A stretch of 64,000 nucleotides of DNA. It comes from Buttiauxella brennerae ATCC 51605. Its GTDB lineage: Bacteria; Pseudomonadota; Gammaproteobacteria; Enterobacterales; Enterobacteriaceae. The notes beneath the pieces are model-generated. The model ran no database searches, was not told the DNA's origin, and saw nothing but the letters and a program-made list of their open reading frames with translations. Where the stretch lies: NCBI RefSeq assembly GCF_001654925.1, contig NZ_LXER01000006.1, positions 186,001 through 250,000 on the forward strand. The letters are read 5' to 3'. The position numbers and the translations under genes were made by a program. Below, piece by piece: positions 1 to 9,579 of the stretch (its first letter is position 1; every line of letters begins with the position of its first letter).

Positions 1-1
1 T

Positions 2-124
2 CAGGCTATCTATGAAGAGAAGCTTGCGAACGCGCGGGAATCAATGAGAACTGACAATAACATTCAGACGCTGCGTCGTTTCTTTGATGCGGAACTGGAT
101 GAAGACAGTATTCGACCTATTTGA
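2..124 (+). CDS. dnaX: DNA polymerase III subunits tau/gamma, C-terminal end (partial)
   Basis: Only the last 40 codons are present; the gene enters from the left edge and ends in TGA at 122-124. The readable tail, with the segments TDNNIQTLRRFF and the terminal SIRPI, matches the end of enterobacterial DnaX. Full-length DnaX (tau) forms the clamp-loader scaffold of the replicative polymerase, and this tail lies in the tau-specific region that contacts the alpha subunit. The next gene on the same strand is ybaB, as in E. coli, but an ERIC element has widened the gap to about 210 bp. Identification rests on this short tail plus gene order. Confidence 0.9.
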   Translation, partial: QAIYEEKLANARESMRTDNNIQTLRRFFDAELDEDSIRPI

Positions 125-133
125 CAGACCGGT

Positions 134-260
134 TATACCCTTCGCCCTTCAAGTTGCAGGGTTGTTGGCTGCTCTCGTTCACCCGAATCACTTACTCAAG
201 TAAGCTCATCGGGATTCATTCGATTGCCGCCTACCTGCATCTTGAAGTAGCTTGGGTATA
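134..260. repeat. ERIC element 1 (dnaX-ybaB gap)
   Basis: An imperfect palindrome of about 127 bp bounded by TATACCC and GGGTATA. It carries the ERIC core CACTTACTCAAGTAAGCTC and flanking CTTCAAG/CTTGAAG arms. It is inserted between dnaX and ybaB and would be transcribed as a long hairpin inside the dnaX-ybaB message. Three more copies occur in the window. Confidence 0.9.
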
Positions 261-336
261 TGCCGGTTTGTTGTAAACCCTGATAGCCGTTAATCGTCAC
301 GTACGGTTAGTCGGCCCGAGCAAAAGAGAGAAGACT

Positions 337-666
337 ATGTTTGGAAAAGGCGGTCTGGGCAACATCATGAAGCAAGCCCAGCAGATGCAGGAAAAAATGG
401 CCCAGGTTCAGGAAGAAATCGCCCAAATGGAAGTCACTGGCGAATCTGGCGCGGGTCTGGTCAAAGTCACCATCAACGGCGCGCACAACTGCCGTCGCGT
501 GGAAATCGATCCAAGCCTGATGGAAGACGACAAAGAGATGGTTGAAGATCTGGTTGCTGCGGCCTTCAACGATGCTGCTCGTCGTATCGGCGAAGCGCAG
601 AAAGAGAAAATGGCGGGTGTTTCCAACGGGATGCAGTTGCCACCAGGCTTCAAAATGCCATTCTGA
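337..666 (+). CDS. ybaB: YbaB/EbfC family nucleoid-associated protein
   Basis: A 109-residue protein starting [20 protein letters not shown], typical of the YbaB/EbfC family. The family forms small homodimers that bind DNA and associate with the nucleoid. Residues about 8-35 are a predicted long helix rich in Gln, Met and Glu, which in the family builds the tweezer-like dimer. The length equals that of E. coli YbaB. An AGAGAGAAG ribosome site precedes the ATG. In E. coli ybaB sits between dnaX and recR in one operon. Here recR is about 2.8 kb further on, behind an inserted three-gene cassette. Confidence 0.96.
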   Translation: MFGKGGLGNIMKQAQQMQEKMAQVQEEIAQMEVTGESGAGLVKVTINGAHNCRRVEIDPSLMEDDKEMVEDLVAAAFNDAARRIGEAQKEKMAGVSNGMQLPPGFKMPF

Positions 667-670
667 TTTG

Positions 671-712
671 CCTTTCTCCCTCTCCTGTGGGAGAGGGCTG
701 GGGTGAGGGCAT
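671..712. repeat. CCCTCACCC-type palindrome A, likely terminator
   Basis: Contains a CCCTCTCCTGTGGGAGAGGG hairpin followed by CTGGGGTGAGGGC. It lies between the convergent 3' ends of ybaB and the LysR gene, so it probably acts as a bidirectional transcription terminator. Related copies lie at 6185, 9467 and 14516. Confidence 0.8.
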
Positions 713-721
713 TTTGCGCTC

Positions 722-1633
722 TCACTCCTCTTCAAACTCCGCATAACTCTCCACCAGAAAATCAATCAATGCCCTGACCGCCGGTAACTGACCGCGCCGC
801 GAAGGAAACACCAAATGAATAACCTCACGTCTTGCTCGCCACTCGGGTAACAAACGCACCAGGCTTCCATCTGCCAGTTGCTTGTTAACCATCAATATTG
901 GCAACTGAACCAGTCCCACTCCCGCCAGCGCAGCCGCACGTAGTGCATCCATATCGGTAGTCACAAAGCGTGGTTTGTGGTGCAGCGTCACTTCATGATT
1001 ATCCTCACCGAACAAACACCAGCGGTAAACTTGCTGCGGTTTTGATAACGCCAGACTTGGCCAGTGCTGAAGGTCGGCAGGAGATGTGGGCTGAGTAAAG
1101 CGCTCAACCAGTTCGGGACTTGCCACCAGGCACATGCCGCGGTCCGCCAGCTTGCGCATCACCAGATCACTATCTTCCAGTGGCAATGGGCGAACTCGCA
1201 CCGCTAAATCGACATTTTCATTGAGCACATCAACCTGGCGGTTTGTCTCTTCAAGCTGCACGGTGACCTGCGGATAAAGCGCCATAAACTTCGCCAGCAT
1301 TTCTCCGATATGCACATGCAGCAGGGCAATCGGGCAGCTCAGGCGAATCAGCCCACGAGGCTCTGCGCGTAACGAGTTAATCGCTTCCTGCGCGGCTTCG
1401 GCTTCAATGATCATCGCCTTGCAGTGGCGATAAAAAATCTGCCCGGCCTCGGTTACCGTGAAGCTGCGTGTTGAACGCTGAATCAAACGTGTCTCAAGAC
1501 TTTCTTCCAGTAGTGCAATACGGCGACTCAAGCGTGATTTCGGAATGCCGATAACGCGGCTTGCTGGAGAAAACCCTCCGTTATCCACCACTTGCACGAA
1601 ATACCACAGATCGTTGAGGTCTTGCATTGCCAT
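722..1633 (-). CDS. LysR family transcriptional regulator
   Basis: A 303-residue LysR-type regulator. The N-terminal winged helix-turn-helix covers roughly residues 5-64 (segment NGGFSPASRVIGIPKSRLSRR), followed by the periplasmic-binding-protein-like effector domain to the C-terminus. It belongs to the large group of LysR proteins with a short N-terminal arm. The family usually regulates a divergent neighbour. Here the pirin gene begins about 100 bp away on the other strand, so control of the pirin/YcaC-like pair is the likely job (inference). The inducer is unknown. The gene is convergent with ybaB and separated from it by a palindromic repeat. It is not part of the E. coli K-12 dnaX-recR locus. 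Confidence 0.9.
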   Translation of the reverse strand: MAMQDLNDLWYFVQVVDNGGFSPASRVIGIPKSRLSRRIALLEESLETRLIQRSTRSFTVTEAGQIFYRHCKAMIIEAEAAQEAINSLRAEPRGLIRLSCPIALLHVHIGEMLAKFMALYPQVTVQLEETNRQVDVLNENVDLAVRVRPLPLEDSDLVMRKLADRGMCLVASPELVERFTQPTSPADLQHWPSLALSKPQQVYRWCLFGEDNHEVTLHHKPRFVTTDMDALRAAALAGVGLVQLPILMVNKQLADGSLVRLLPEWRARREVIHLVFPSRRGQLPAVRALIDFLVESYAEFEEE

Positions 1634-1737
1634 TGTCCTGTTTATGGAACACTGAGTTCATTTTCAGAGTCTACCGGGGAATTCGTCTTATGAGTAAGCT
1701 TTATCTCAACAGAAATCGACACTCAATGGAGATAACG

Positions 1738-2604
1738 ATGAAATCAATTCTTGGCGTTTATTCAGCACCGGCATCCCACTGGGTGGGCGATGGCTTCCCG
1801 GTTCGCTCACTGTTTTCTTACTCAAAATTTGAAAAACAGCTCAGCCCGTTCCTGCTGCTCGATTACGCAGGCCCGGCAGAATTTAAGCCGAGCGTCAAAG
1901 GGCAGCGCGGCGTTGATGTACACCCGCACCGCGGTTTTGAAACCGTCACCATCGTCTACAAAGGCGAAGTGGCACATCGCGACTCCACCGGCAGCGGCGG
2001 GGTGATTGGCCCGGGTGATGTGCAGTGGATGACAGCCGGCAGCGGCATTTTGCATGAAGAGTTCCACTCACCAGCTTTCAGCGAGAAGGGCGGTACGCTT
2101 GAAATGGTTCAGCTGTGGGTGAATTTGCCAGCCAAAGACAAGTCAACACCGCCAAACTACCAGTCCATTACCGACGCGGATATTCCGGTGGTGGGGTTAC
2201 CGGATAACGCAGGCCAGGTGCGGGTGATTGCAGGGGAGTTTCTTGCGCACACCGGCCCGGCGCAAACCCATTCACCGATGAGCATTCTGGATATGCGCCT
2301 GAATGCCCACAGCGTGACGCAACTGACGCTGCCAGACGGCTGGAATACCGCACTGGTGGTGCTTAAAGGCACCGTACAGGTCAACGGGCAGGAAGTCGCT
2401 CGTGAAGCCCAACTGGTGGTACTGGATGCGAAAGGCGAAACGGTAACGCTTGAAGCCAATAACGACGCCGTGGTGTTGGTATTAAGTGGCGAGCCGCTTA
2501 ATGAGCCAGTGGTCGGCTACGGACCGTTTGTGATGAACACTCGCGAGGAAATCAAAGAGGCCATTGACGATTTTAATCAGGGCAAATTTGGTCAGACAGT
2601 GTAA
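1738..2604 (+). CDS. Pirin family protein
   Basis: A 288-residue bicupin of the pirin family. The N-terminal cupin holds the family signature around HPHRGFETVTIVYKGE (residues about 62-77) and the segment GDVQWMTAGSGILHEE, which supply the metal-binding His and Glu residues. The C-terminal cupin covers about residues 180-280. Some bacterial pirins have quercetin 2,3-dioxygenase activity; a substrate cannot be inferred here. An in-frame start 111 bp upstream exists, but the ATG at 1738 has GGAG six bases before it and begins at the conserved region, so it is preferred. The gene is divergent from the LysR gene and co-directional with the hydrolase downstream. Confidence 0.92.
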   Translation: MKSILGVYSAPASHWVGDGFPVRSLFSYSKFEKQLSPFLLLDYAGPAEFKPSVKGQRGVDVHPHRGFETVTIVYKGEVAHRDSTGSGGVIGPGDVQWMTAGSGILHEEFHSPAFSEKGGTLEMVQLWVNLPAKDKSTPPNYQSITDADIPVVGLPDNAGQVRVIAGEFLAHTGPAQTHSPMSILDMRLNAHSVTQLTLPDGWNTALVVLKGTVQVNGQEVAREAQLVVLDAKGETVTLEANNDAVVLVLSGEPLNEPVVGYGPFVMNTREEIKEAIDDFNQGKFGQTV

Positions 2605-2612
2605 CTAACGTG

Positions 2613-2637
2613 AACGGCTATCATCCCGGTAGCCGTT
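2613..2637 (+). other. Intercistronic hairpin
   Basis: An 8-bp perfect stem, AACGGCTA/TAGCCGTT, with a 9-nt loop, right after the pirin stop. It is not followed by a clear T-run, so partial termination or mRNA stabilisation is more likely than full termination. Confidence 0.5.
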
Positions 2638-2678
2638 AACTTTCAGCAGTTTATTCAATAAATAAAGAGGATACGGAC

Positions 2679-3356
2679 ATGGCACCTGCAAACTTTAACG
2701 GACAAATTCCGATGATTGACCCGAGCGATGCGGTCATGCTGCTTATCGACCACCAAAGCGGTTTGTTCCAACTCGTGCACGATATGCCAATGCCAACTTT
2801 ACGTACTCATGCCACAGTGCTTGCTAAAGTCGCCACACTTGCCAATATTCCGGTAATCACCACCGCTTCTGTACCGCAAGGCCCGAACGGCCCGCTGATC
2901 CCAGAAATCCACCAGTACGCACCGCATGCGCAGTATGTGCCGCGTAAAGGTGAAATCAACGCCTGGGACAACCCTGATTTCGTCGCTGCGGTAAAAGCTA
3001 CCGGACGCAAAACACTGATTATTGCCGGTACTGTAACCAGCGTGTGTATGGCTTTCCCGGCAATCAGTGCCGCGGCCGAAGGTTTTAAAGTTTTTGCAGT
3101 GATTGACGCCTCCGGCACCTATTCCAAAATGGCCCAGGAAGTGACTTTGGCGCGTGTAGTGCAGGCGGGTGTTGTACCGATGGACACCGCAGCCGTGGTA
3201 GCCGAAGTCCAGCACACCTGGAACCGTGACGATGCTATGGAGTGGGCAAACCTGTGGGGCGGTGTGTTTATTGAGTACGGCTTGCTGATGGAAAGCTACC
3301 AAAAAGCGCAAGACGTAGTGACCAATCAGGAGCAACTTGACTCCCAACGCGCTTAA
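2679..3356 (+). CDS. Isochorismatase-like (YcaC-type) cysteine hydrolase
   Basis: A 225-residue member of the isochorismatase-like hydrolase superfamily, closest in pattern to E. coli YcaC. Visible catalytic features are Asp24 in LLIDHQSG and the nucleophile Cys123 in TSVCMAFPA. The intervening segment around residues 88-97 (PRKGEINAWDN) matches the YcaC family pattern. Family members act on small amides, imides or isochorismate, and YcaC's own substrate is unknown. AATAAAGAGG gives a good ribosome site. The gene follows the pirin gene by about 75 bp, so the two may form an operon under the divergent LysR protein. A hairpin downstream separates it from recR. Confidence 0.9.
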   Translation: MAPANFNGQIPMIDPSDAVMLLIDHQSGLFQLVHDMPMPTLRTHATVLAKVATLANIPVITTASVPQGPNGPLIPEIHQYAPHAQYVPRKGEINAWDNPDFVAAVKATGRKTLIIAGTVTSVCMAFPAISAAAEGFKVFAVIDASGTYSKMAQEVTLARVVQAGVVPMDTAAVVAEVQHTWNRDDAMEWANLWGGVFIEYGLLMESYQKAQDVVTNQEQLDSQRA

Positions 3357-3361
3357 AAGTT

Positions 3362-3400
3362 TTCCCCTTGCGCAGCACCTCGCACAAGGGGATTATTTTC
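3362..3400 (+). terminator. Rho-independent terminator-like hairpin after hydrolase gene
   Basis: CCCCTTG at 3364 pairs with CAAGGGG at 3385-3391, followed by ATTATTTTC. It probably ends the pirin-hydrolase transcript, implying that recR has its own promoter in the next 60 bp. Confidence 0.65.
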
Positions 3401-3461
3401 TATGTCCTTCAGCGGGGCTAATGTTAGGCTATGGCCCACTCTTTTTTCAGAAGTCTGAGCG

Positions 3462-4067
3462 ATGCAAACCAGTCCTTTACTAACCGCCCTTATGGAATCC
3501 TTGCGCTGCCTGCCAGGCGTTGGCCCAAAGTCTGCCCAACGTATGGCGTTCGCGCTCCTGCAACGCGACCGCAGTGGTGGGATGCGCCTTGCTCAAGCGT
3601 TAACACGCGCGATGTCTGAAATCGGCCACTGTGCTGATTGCCGTACTTTCACTGAGCAGGAAGTGTGTGCAATTTGTTCCAACCCGCGTCGCCAGGAAAA
3701 CGGCCAGATTTGTGTGGTGGAAACGCCTGCGGATATCCACGCCATTGAAGCGACCGGGCAGTTTTCCGGGCGTTACTTTGTGTTGATGGGGCATTTGTCT
3801 CCAATCGACGGCATCGGCCCGCAAGACATTGGCCTCGACAGGCTCGAACAGCGCCTTGAGCGCGAAACCATCAAAGAGCTTATCCTTGCCACCAACCCAA
3901 CCGTTGAAGGCGAAGCCACAGCTAACTATATCGCCGAACTTTGCGGGCAATATGGCGTGGACGCCAGCCGTATCGCACACGGCGTGCCGGTGGGTGGCGA
4001 ACTGGAAATGGTCGATGGCACAACGTTGTCCCACTCTTTAGCTGGGCGTCACAAAATTAATTTTTAA
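3462..4067 (+). CDS. recR: Recombination mediator protein RecR
   Basis: A 201-residue protein, the same length as E. coli RecR. An N-terminal helix-hairpin-helix ([14 protein letters not shown], residues 17-30) precedes the four-cysteine zinc finger (C57, C60, C69, C72). A Toprim domain covers about residues 80-175, with its acidic residues in ETPAD and the segment [13 protein letters not shown]. RecR acts with RecF and RecO to load RecA on gapped DNA at stalled forks. In E. coli it directly follows ybaB. Here the two genes are separated by the LysR/pirin/hydrolase cassette, and an ERIC element follows the stop codon at once. Confidence 0.97.
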   Translation: MQTSPLLTALMESLRCLPGVGPKSAQRMAFALLQRDRSGGMRLAQALTRAMSEIGHCADCRTFTEQEVCAICSNPRRQENGQICVVETPADIHAIEATGQFSGRYFVLMGHLSPIDGIGPQDIGLDRLEQRLERETIKELILATNPTVEGEATANYIAELCGQYGVDASRIAHGVPVGGELEMVDGTTLSHSLAGRHKINF

Positions 4068-4070
4068 TTT

Positions 4071-4191
4071 ACCCGTCATACTTGAAGCTGCATCAGCGTT
4101 GGCTTCACTCACAAACCCCAGTCACTTACTTGAGTAAGCTCCTGGGGATTTGCTCCCTTGCCGCCTTGATGCAACTCCAATTATTTAGGGT
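4071..4191. repeat. ERIC element 2 (recR-htpG gap)
   Basis: About 121 bp, from CCCGTCATACTTGAAG to CCAATTATTTAGGGT. The core reads CACTTACTTGAGTAAGCTCC. It begins four bases after the recR stop and ends about 27 bp before the -35 element of the htpG heat-shock promoter. Confidence 0.9.
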
Positions 4192-4218
4192 AAAGAAAGA
4201 GAGAATCTATTTTCCAGG

Positions 4219-4247
4219 CTTGAAAACCTCCGTTTCTATCCTCATAT
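4219..4247 (+). promoter_or_regulatory. Sigma-32 heat-shock promoter of htpG
   Basis: CTTGAAA at 4219-4225 equals the sigma-32 -35 consensus, and CCTCATAT at 4240-4247 matches seven of eight positions of CCCCATnT. The spacer is 14 bp. The start of htpG lies 50 bp downstream. E. coli htpG is a well-established RpoH-dependent gene. Confidence 0.88.
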
Positions 4248-4297
4248 CACCTTCAGCGTTTTCATCACCCCTGTATTTTGATTTTGTTGAGGTATCA

Positions 4298-6178
4298 ATG
4301 ACCATGAAAGGACAAGAGACACGTGGCTTCCAGTCTGAAGTGAAACAACTTCTGCACCTGATGATCCACTCCCTCTACTCAAATAAAGAAATTTTCCTGC
4401 GTGAGCTGATCTCCAACGCCTCTGATGCGGCAGACAAACTGCGCTTCCGCGCGCTGTCTCAGGCTGACCTCTACGAGGGTGACGGCGAACTGCGCGTGCG
4501 CGTCTCTTTTGATAAAGAAAAACGCACCCTGACCATTGCCGATAACGGTATCGGTATGACGCGCGATGAAGCGATTGACCACCTCGGTACTATCGCAAAA
4601 TCCGGGACTAAATCATTCCTCGAATCCATGGGATCTGACCAGGCGAAAGACAGCCAGCTTATCGGCCAGTTCGGTGTGGGCTTCTACTCAGCCTTCATCG
4701 TGGCAGACAAAGTGACTGTGCGTACGCGTGCGGCGGGCGTTCCTGCGGATCAAGCTGTGTTCTGGGAATCTGAAGGTGCGGGCGAGTACACCGTTGCGGA
4801 TATCACCAAAGCCGATCGCGGTACTGAAATCACCCTGCACCTGCGTGAAGGTGAAGACGAGTTCCTGGACGACTGGCGCGTACGTTCAGTTATCGGTAAA
4901 TATTCCGATCACATCGCATTGCCGGTTGAGATTGAAACCCGTGAAGAGAAAGACGGCGAAACCATTCTTGGCTGGGAAAAAATCAACAAAGCGCAGGCGC
5001 TGTGGACCCGTAGCAAGTCTGATATCAAAGACGAAGAGTACAACGAGTTCTATAAGCATGTGGCCCATGATTTCAGCGACCCGCTGACCTATAGCCACAA
5101 TCGCGTGGAAGGGAAACAAGAGTACACCAGCCTGCTGTATGTTCCGTCCCAGGCACCATGGGATATGTGGAACCGTGACCATAAACACGGCCTGAAACTG
5201 TACGTGCAGCGCGTGTTCATCATGGACGACGCTGAGCAGTTCATGCCGAACTACCTGCGTTTTGTACGTGGTCTGATAGATTCCAACGATCTGCCACTGA
5301 ACGTGTCGCGTGAAATTCTGCAAGACAGCCGTGTAACGCAAAATCTGCGTAGCGCGCTGACCAAACGCGTATTGCAGATGCTGGAAAAACTGGCGAAAGA
5401 CGACAGCGAAAAATACCAGACCTTCTGGAAAAACTTCGGCCTGGTACTGAAAGAAGGCCCAGCTGAAGACAACGCGAACCAGGAAGCTATCGCTAAACTG
5501 CTGCGCTTTGCGACCACACATACTGATTCTGCTGCACAGACTGTGTCGCTGGAAGAGTACGTGTCACGCATGAAAGAAGGGCAGGAGAAGATTTACTACA
5601 TCACCGCCGACAGCTATGCGGCCGCGAAGAGCAGCCCGCATCTGGAATTGCTGCGTAAGAAAGGCATCGAAGTGTTGCTGCTTTCTGACCGCATCGACGA
5701 ATGGATGATGAGCTACCTGACCGAGTTCGACGGCAAAGCATTCCAGTCAGTCAGCAAAACTGACGAGTCACTGGAAAAAATGGCCGACGAGGAGACTCCG
5801 GAAGCGAAAGAAGCTGAAAAAGCACTTGAGCCGTTTGTTGAGCGTGTGAAAACCCTGCTGGGTGAGCGCGTGAAAGAAGTGCGTCTGACGCACCGTCTGA
5901 CCGACACGCCAGCTATCGTGACCACCGACAGCAACGACATGAGCACGCAAATGGCGAAACTGTTTGCCGCTGCGGGCCAGGAAGTGCCGGAAGTGAAGTA
6001 CATCTTCGAGCTGAACCCGGATCATGGCCTTGTGAAACGTGTTGCGGATACTCAGGACGAAGCACAATTCGCCGATTGGGTTGAGCTGCTGCTTGACCAG
6101 GCGCTGTTTGCTGAACGCGGTACGCTGGAAGATCCAAACCAGTTTATTCGCCGTATGAATCAGCTGTTAGTTTCGTAA
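4298..6178 (+). CDS. htpG: Chaperone HtpG (bacterial Hsp90)
   Basis: A 626-residue Hsp90 homologue. The N-terminal GHKL ATPase domain (about residues 1-215) shows the usual motifs [22 protein letters not shown] and [11 protein letters not shown]. The middle domain carries the catalytic-loop segment SREILQDSR, and the C-terminal dimerisation domain completes the length. HtpG is a cytosolic ATP-dependent chaperone that remodels client proteins and works with DnaK. The start at 4298 has GAGG five bases upstream; a second ATG two codons later is the E. coli-style start and is equally possible. A longer in-frame upstream extension runs through the ERIC element and promoter and is not real. Transcription is expected from the sigma-32 promoter at 4219. 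Confidence 0.97.
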   Translation: MTMKGQETRGFQSEVKQLLHLMIHSLYSNKEIFLRELISNASDAADKLRFRALSQADLYEGDGELRVRVSFDKEKRTLTIADNGIGMTRDEAIDHLGTIAKSGTKSFLESMGSDQAKDSQLIGQFGVGFYSAFIVADKVTVRTRAAGVPADQAVFWESEGAGEYTVADITKADRGTEITLHLREGEDEFLDDWRVRSVIGKYSDHIALPVEIETREEKDGETILGWEKINKAQALWTRSKSDIKDEEYNEFYKHVAHDFSDPLTYSHNRVEGKQEYTSLLYVPSQAPWDMWNRDHKHGLKLYVQRVFIMDDAEQFMPNYLRFVRGLIDSNDLPLNVSREILQDSRVTQNLRSALTKRVLQMLEKLAKDDSEKYQTFWKNFGLVLKEGPAEDNANQEAIAKLLRFATTHTDSAAQTVSLEEYVSRMKEGQEKIYYITADSYAAAKSSPHLELLRKKGIEVLLLSDRIDEWMMSYLTEFDGKAFQSVSKTDESLEKMADEETPEAKEAEKALEPFVERVKTLLGERVKEVRLTHRLTDTPAIVTTDSNDMSTQMAKLFAAAGQEVPEVKYIFELNPDHGLVKRVADTQDEAQFADWVELLLDQALFAERGTLEDPNQFIRRMNQLLVS

Positions 6179-6184
6179 TATTTA

Positions 6185-6230
6185 CCCCTCACCCTAACCA
6201 TCTCCCCTGGGAGAGGGCCGGGGTGAGGGC
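6185..6230. repeat. CCCTCACCC-type palindrome B
   Basis: CCCCTCACCCTAACCATCTC followed by GAGAGGGCCGGGGTGAGGGC forms a long hairpin just after htpG and before adk, which lie in tandem. It likely acts as a terminator or as an mRNA 3'-end stabiliser for htpG. Confidence 0.8.
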
Positions 6231-6319
6231 GATCTTAACCAACTAAGATCCCTCAATCCCCGCACCATTCTTGAGCTGAATAGGCCTTTAATGGTAAGGT
6301 CATCGCCTAAAATTCTTAA

Positions 6320-6997
<678 letters not shown>

Positions 6998-7011
6998 TCG
7001 GATTTTAGATT

Positions 7012-7047
7012 AAAAAATACCAGGACCTGTTCCTGGTATTTTTTTGC
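7012..7047 (+). terminator. Rho-independent terminator of adk
   Basis: The stem AATACCAGGA pairs with TCCTGGTATT around a CCTGT loop and is followed by a run of seven or more T residues. It ends the adk transcript before hemH. Confidence 0.92.
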
Positions 7048-7132
7048 CCAAATTTTGCCCTTTCGCTGTAATCGGTTCTCCTGAGGCGCTTTTACGTTAC
7101 AATTATCAGCAATCTGTTGATAAGGAGTGGAA

Positions 7133-8095
7133 ATGAATCAGGAAAAAGTGGGTATCTTACTGGCAAACCTTGGCACGCCTGACGCTCCCACTCCGGCGGC
7201 GGTAAAACGCTATTTACGCCAGTTTTTGAGCGACAAACGCGTGGTTGATACACCGCGCGTCATTTGGTGGCCGCTACTACGGGGCGTGATTTTGCCGCTG
7301 CGTTCAGCGCGTGTCGCCAAACTTTACCAGTCGGTATGGATGGATGAAGGTTCTCCGCTGCTGGTCTATAGCCGCCGCCAGCTGGCTGCTCTTTCCGCAC
7401 AATTGCCGGATACACCTGTTGCATTGGGTATGAGCTATGGTTCGCCCTCGCTGAAAAGCGCGGTAGAAGAACTGATGTCGCACCATGTCGATCATATTGT
7501 GGTGCTGCCGCTCTACCCGCAGTTTTCCTGCTCGACGGTTGCGGCCGTCTGGGATGAACTGGGGCGTATTTTTGCCAATTACCGCTCGCTGCCGTCCATT
7601 TCACTGATTCGCGACTATGCCGATGACACTTCATACATCGATGCGCTGGTGGCTTCGGTAAAACTCTCTTTCGAAAAACATGGCGAGCCGGATGTGTTAT
7701 TGCTCTCGTACCACGGCATTCCGCAGCGTTATGCCAACGAAGGCGATGATTACCCGCAACGCTGCCGTGACACCACGCGCGAGCTGCTTTCAGCGCTTGA
7801 GCTGCCGCCAGAAAAAGTGATGATGACTTACCAGTCGCGCTTTGGCCGCGAACCCTGGCTAATGCCGTATACCGATGAAACGCTGAAAATGTTGGCGGAG
7901 AAAGGGGTGAAACACATTCAGGTGATGTGCCCTGGTTTTTCTGCCGATTGCCTCGAAACGCTTGAGGAAATGGCGGTACAAAACCGTGAAGTCTTTATCG
8001 AAGCGGGCGGCACAAAATATGAATATATCCCTGCACTTAATGACGACCCGGCTCACATCGCCATGATGATGAATCTGGTGCAGAAATATCGCTAA
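7133..8095 (+). CDS. hemH: Ferrochelatase
   Basis: A 320-residue class I ferrochelatase, inserting Fe2+ into protoporphyrin IX as the last step of haem synthesis. The N-terminus [20 protein letters not shown] and the catalytic-His segment [11 protein letters not shown] are typical, as is [14 protein letters not shown] near the C-terminus. The ATG at 7133 has TAAGGAG five bases upstream. A GTG six bases earlier lies inside that ribosome site and is rejected. It sits between adk and gsk, as in E. coli. Confidence 0.97.
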   Translation: MNQEKVGILLANLGTPDAPTPAAVKRYLRQFLSDKRVVDTPRVIWWPLLRGVILPLRSARVAKLYQSVWMDEGSPLLVYSRRQLAALSAQLPDTPVALGMSYGSPSLKSAVEELMSHHVDHIVVLPLYPQFSCSTVAAVWDELGRIFANYRSLPSISLIRDYADDTSYIDALVASVKLSFEKHGEPDVLLLSYHGIPQRYANEGDDYPQRCRDTTRELLSALELPPEKVMMTYQSRFGREPWLMPYTDETLKMLAEKGVKHIQVMCPGFSADCLETLEEMAVQNREVFIEAGGTKYEYIPALNDDPAHIAMMMNLVQKYR

Positions 8096-8157
8096 TCTCA
8101 CTACTGGCCGTTAATGTGCTACCATTTCCGGCCTGATTAGCAAACTCGAACAACATC

Positions 8158-9462
8158 ATGAAATTTCCCGGCAAACGAAAATCCAAACACTACTTCCCTG
8201 TAAACGCGCGCGATCCGTTACTGCAACAGGTTCAGCCTGAAAACGAAACAGGCACTTCCTGGATAGTCGGGATAGACCAGACGCTGGTGGATATCGAAGC
8301 CAAAGTCGATGATGCGTTTGTTCATCGTTACGGTTTGAGTTTCGGGCACTCTTTGGTTATTGAAGATGATGTTGCAGAAGCGCTGTATCAGGAACTGGTA
8401 CAAAAAGATCTGATTACCCACCAGTTTGCCGGTGGCACCATCGGCAACACCATGCACAACTATTCGGTATTAGCCGATGACCGCTCTGTTTTGTTGGGCG
8501 TGATGTGCAGCCACATCGAAATTGGTAGCTATGCCTACCGCTATCTGTGCAACACCTCCAGCCGTACTGACCTCAATTACCTGCAAGGCGTTAACGGGCC
8601 GATTGGCCGCTGCTTTACGCTGATTGGTGAGCAGGGCGAGCGTACTTTTGCGATAAGCCCTGGCCACATGAACCAGTTGCGTGCTGAAAATATCCCGGAA
8701 GAGGTGATTGCGGGTGCCTCGGCGCTGGTACTTACGTCGTATCTGGTGCGTTGCAAAGACGGCGAACCGATGCCAGAAGCGACCATGCAGGCCATCGCCT
8801 ATGCGAAAAAATACAACGTTCCTGTGGTGCTGACGCTGGGCACCAAATATGTCATCGCAGAAAATCCGGAGTGGTGGCAGGCGTTCCTGAAAGAACATGT
8901 CTCGATTCTTGCGATGAACGAAGAAGAAGGGCTGGCGCTGACCGGTGAAAACGATCCGCTGCTGGCGGCTGATAAGGCGTTGGATTGGGTCGATTTAGTA
9001 TTGTGTACCGCAGGGCCTGTTGGCCTGTACATGGCGGGCTTTACAGAAGAGTCTTCAAAACGCACCACACAACATCCGTTGTTGCCGGGGGCGATTGCTG
9101 AATTTAACCAGTACGAATTTAGCCGTGCAATGCGCCATAAAGACTGCCAGAACCCGATGCGTATTTTCTCGCATATCGCGCCATACATGGGCGGGCCTGA
9201 GAAAATCATGAATACCAATGGCGCGGGCGACGGTGCGCTGGCTGCACTTCTGCATGATATAACGGCGAATAATTATCACCGTTCTAACGTGCCAAACTCC
9301 AGCAAACACCAGCATACCTGGCTGACCTATTCGTCTTTGGCACAAGTATGTAAGTATGCAAACCGCGTAAGTTACCAGGTGCTGAACCAGCATTCTCCGC
9401 GCCTGACGCGTGGTCTGCCAGAGCGCGAAGATAGCTTAGAAGAGTCTTACTGGGAGCGTTAA
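8158..9462 (+). CDS. gsk: Inosine-guanosine kinase
   Basis: A 434-residue PfkB/ribokinase-family kinase, the same length as E. coli Gsk. It phosphorylates inosine and guanosine for purine salvage. The C-terminal PfkB signature NTNGAGDGALAALLHD carries the catalytic aspartate in GAGD, and N-terminal substrate-binding glycine motifs (FAGGTIGNTMHNYSVLAD) are present. It starts about 60 bp after hemH and is convergent with ybaL, with a palindromic repeat between the two stop codons. Confidence 0.96.
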   Translation: MKFPGKRKSKHYFPVNARDPLLQQVQPENETGTSWIVGIDQTLVDIEAKVDDAFVHRYGLSFGHSLVIEDDVAEALYQELVQKDLITHQFAGGTIGNTMHNYSVLADDRSVLLGVMCSHIEIGSYAYRYLCNTSSRTDLNYLQGVNGPIGRCFTLIGEQGERTFAISPGHMNQLRAENIPEEVIAGASALVLTSYLVRCKDGEPMPEATMQAIAYAKKYNVPVVLTLGTKYVIAENPEWWQAFLKEHVSILAMNEEEGLALTGENDPLLAADKALDWVDLVLCTAGPVGLYMAGFTEESSKRTTQHPLLPGAIAEFNQYEFSRAMRHKDCQNPMRIFSHIAPYMGGPEKIMNTNGAGDGALAALLHDITANNYHRSNVPNSSKHQHTWLTYSSLAQVCKYANRVSYQVLNQHSPRLTRGLPEREDSLEESYWER

Positions 9463-9466
9463 TTCA

Positions 9467-9575
9467 ACGCCCTCACCCTAACCCTCTCCCCCAGGAGAGG
9501 GAACTATACGGCTTTCCCTTTGGAGGCCGTGCGGTTTTCCTCTTCTCCCTCTTAGGAGAAGGCCGGAATGAAGGG
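9467..9575. repeat. CCCTCACCC-type palindrome C (double unit)
   Basis: Two related units: CCCTCACCCTAACCCTCTCC with GGAGAGGG, then an ACGGCTTTCC/GGAGGCCGT hairpin and a decayed TCTCCCTCTTAGGAGA arm. It lies between the convergent gsk and ybaL genes and probably terminates both. Confidence 0.75.
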
Positions 9576-9579
9576 GAAC

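Noticed and set aside
1627..1737. Longer start for the pirin gene
   Set aside because: Would overlap the divergent LysR start region and adds residues absent from the family; the ATG at 1738 has a good ribosome site.
2799..3347. 182-codon minus-strand frame inside the YcaC-like hydrolase gene
   Set aside because: His/Gly/Cys-rich translation typical of an antisense shadow; the plus-strand frame is clearly a known family.
4082..4297. N-terminal extension of htpG
   Set aside because: The extension translates the ERIC element and the sigma-32 promoter; the true start is at 4298 or 4304.
4886..5521. 211-codon minus-strand frame inside htpG
   Set aside because: Antisense of a strongly conserved gene with no recognisable protein features.
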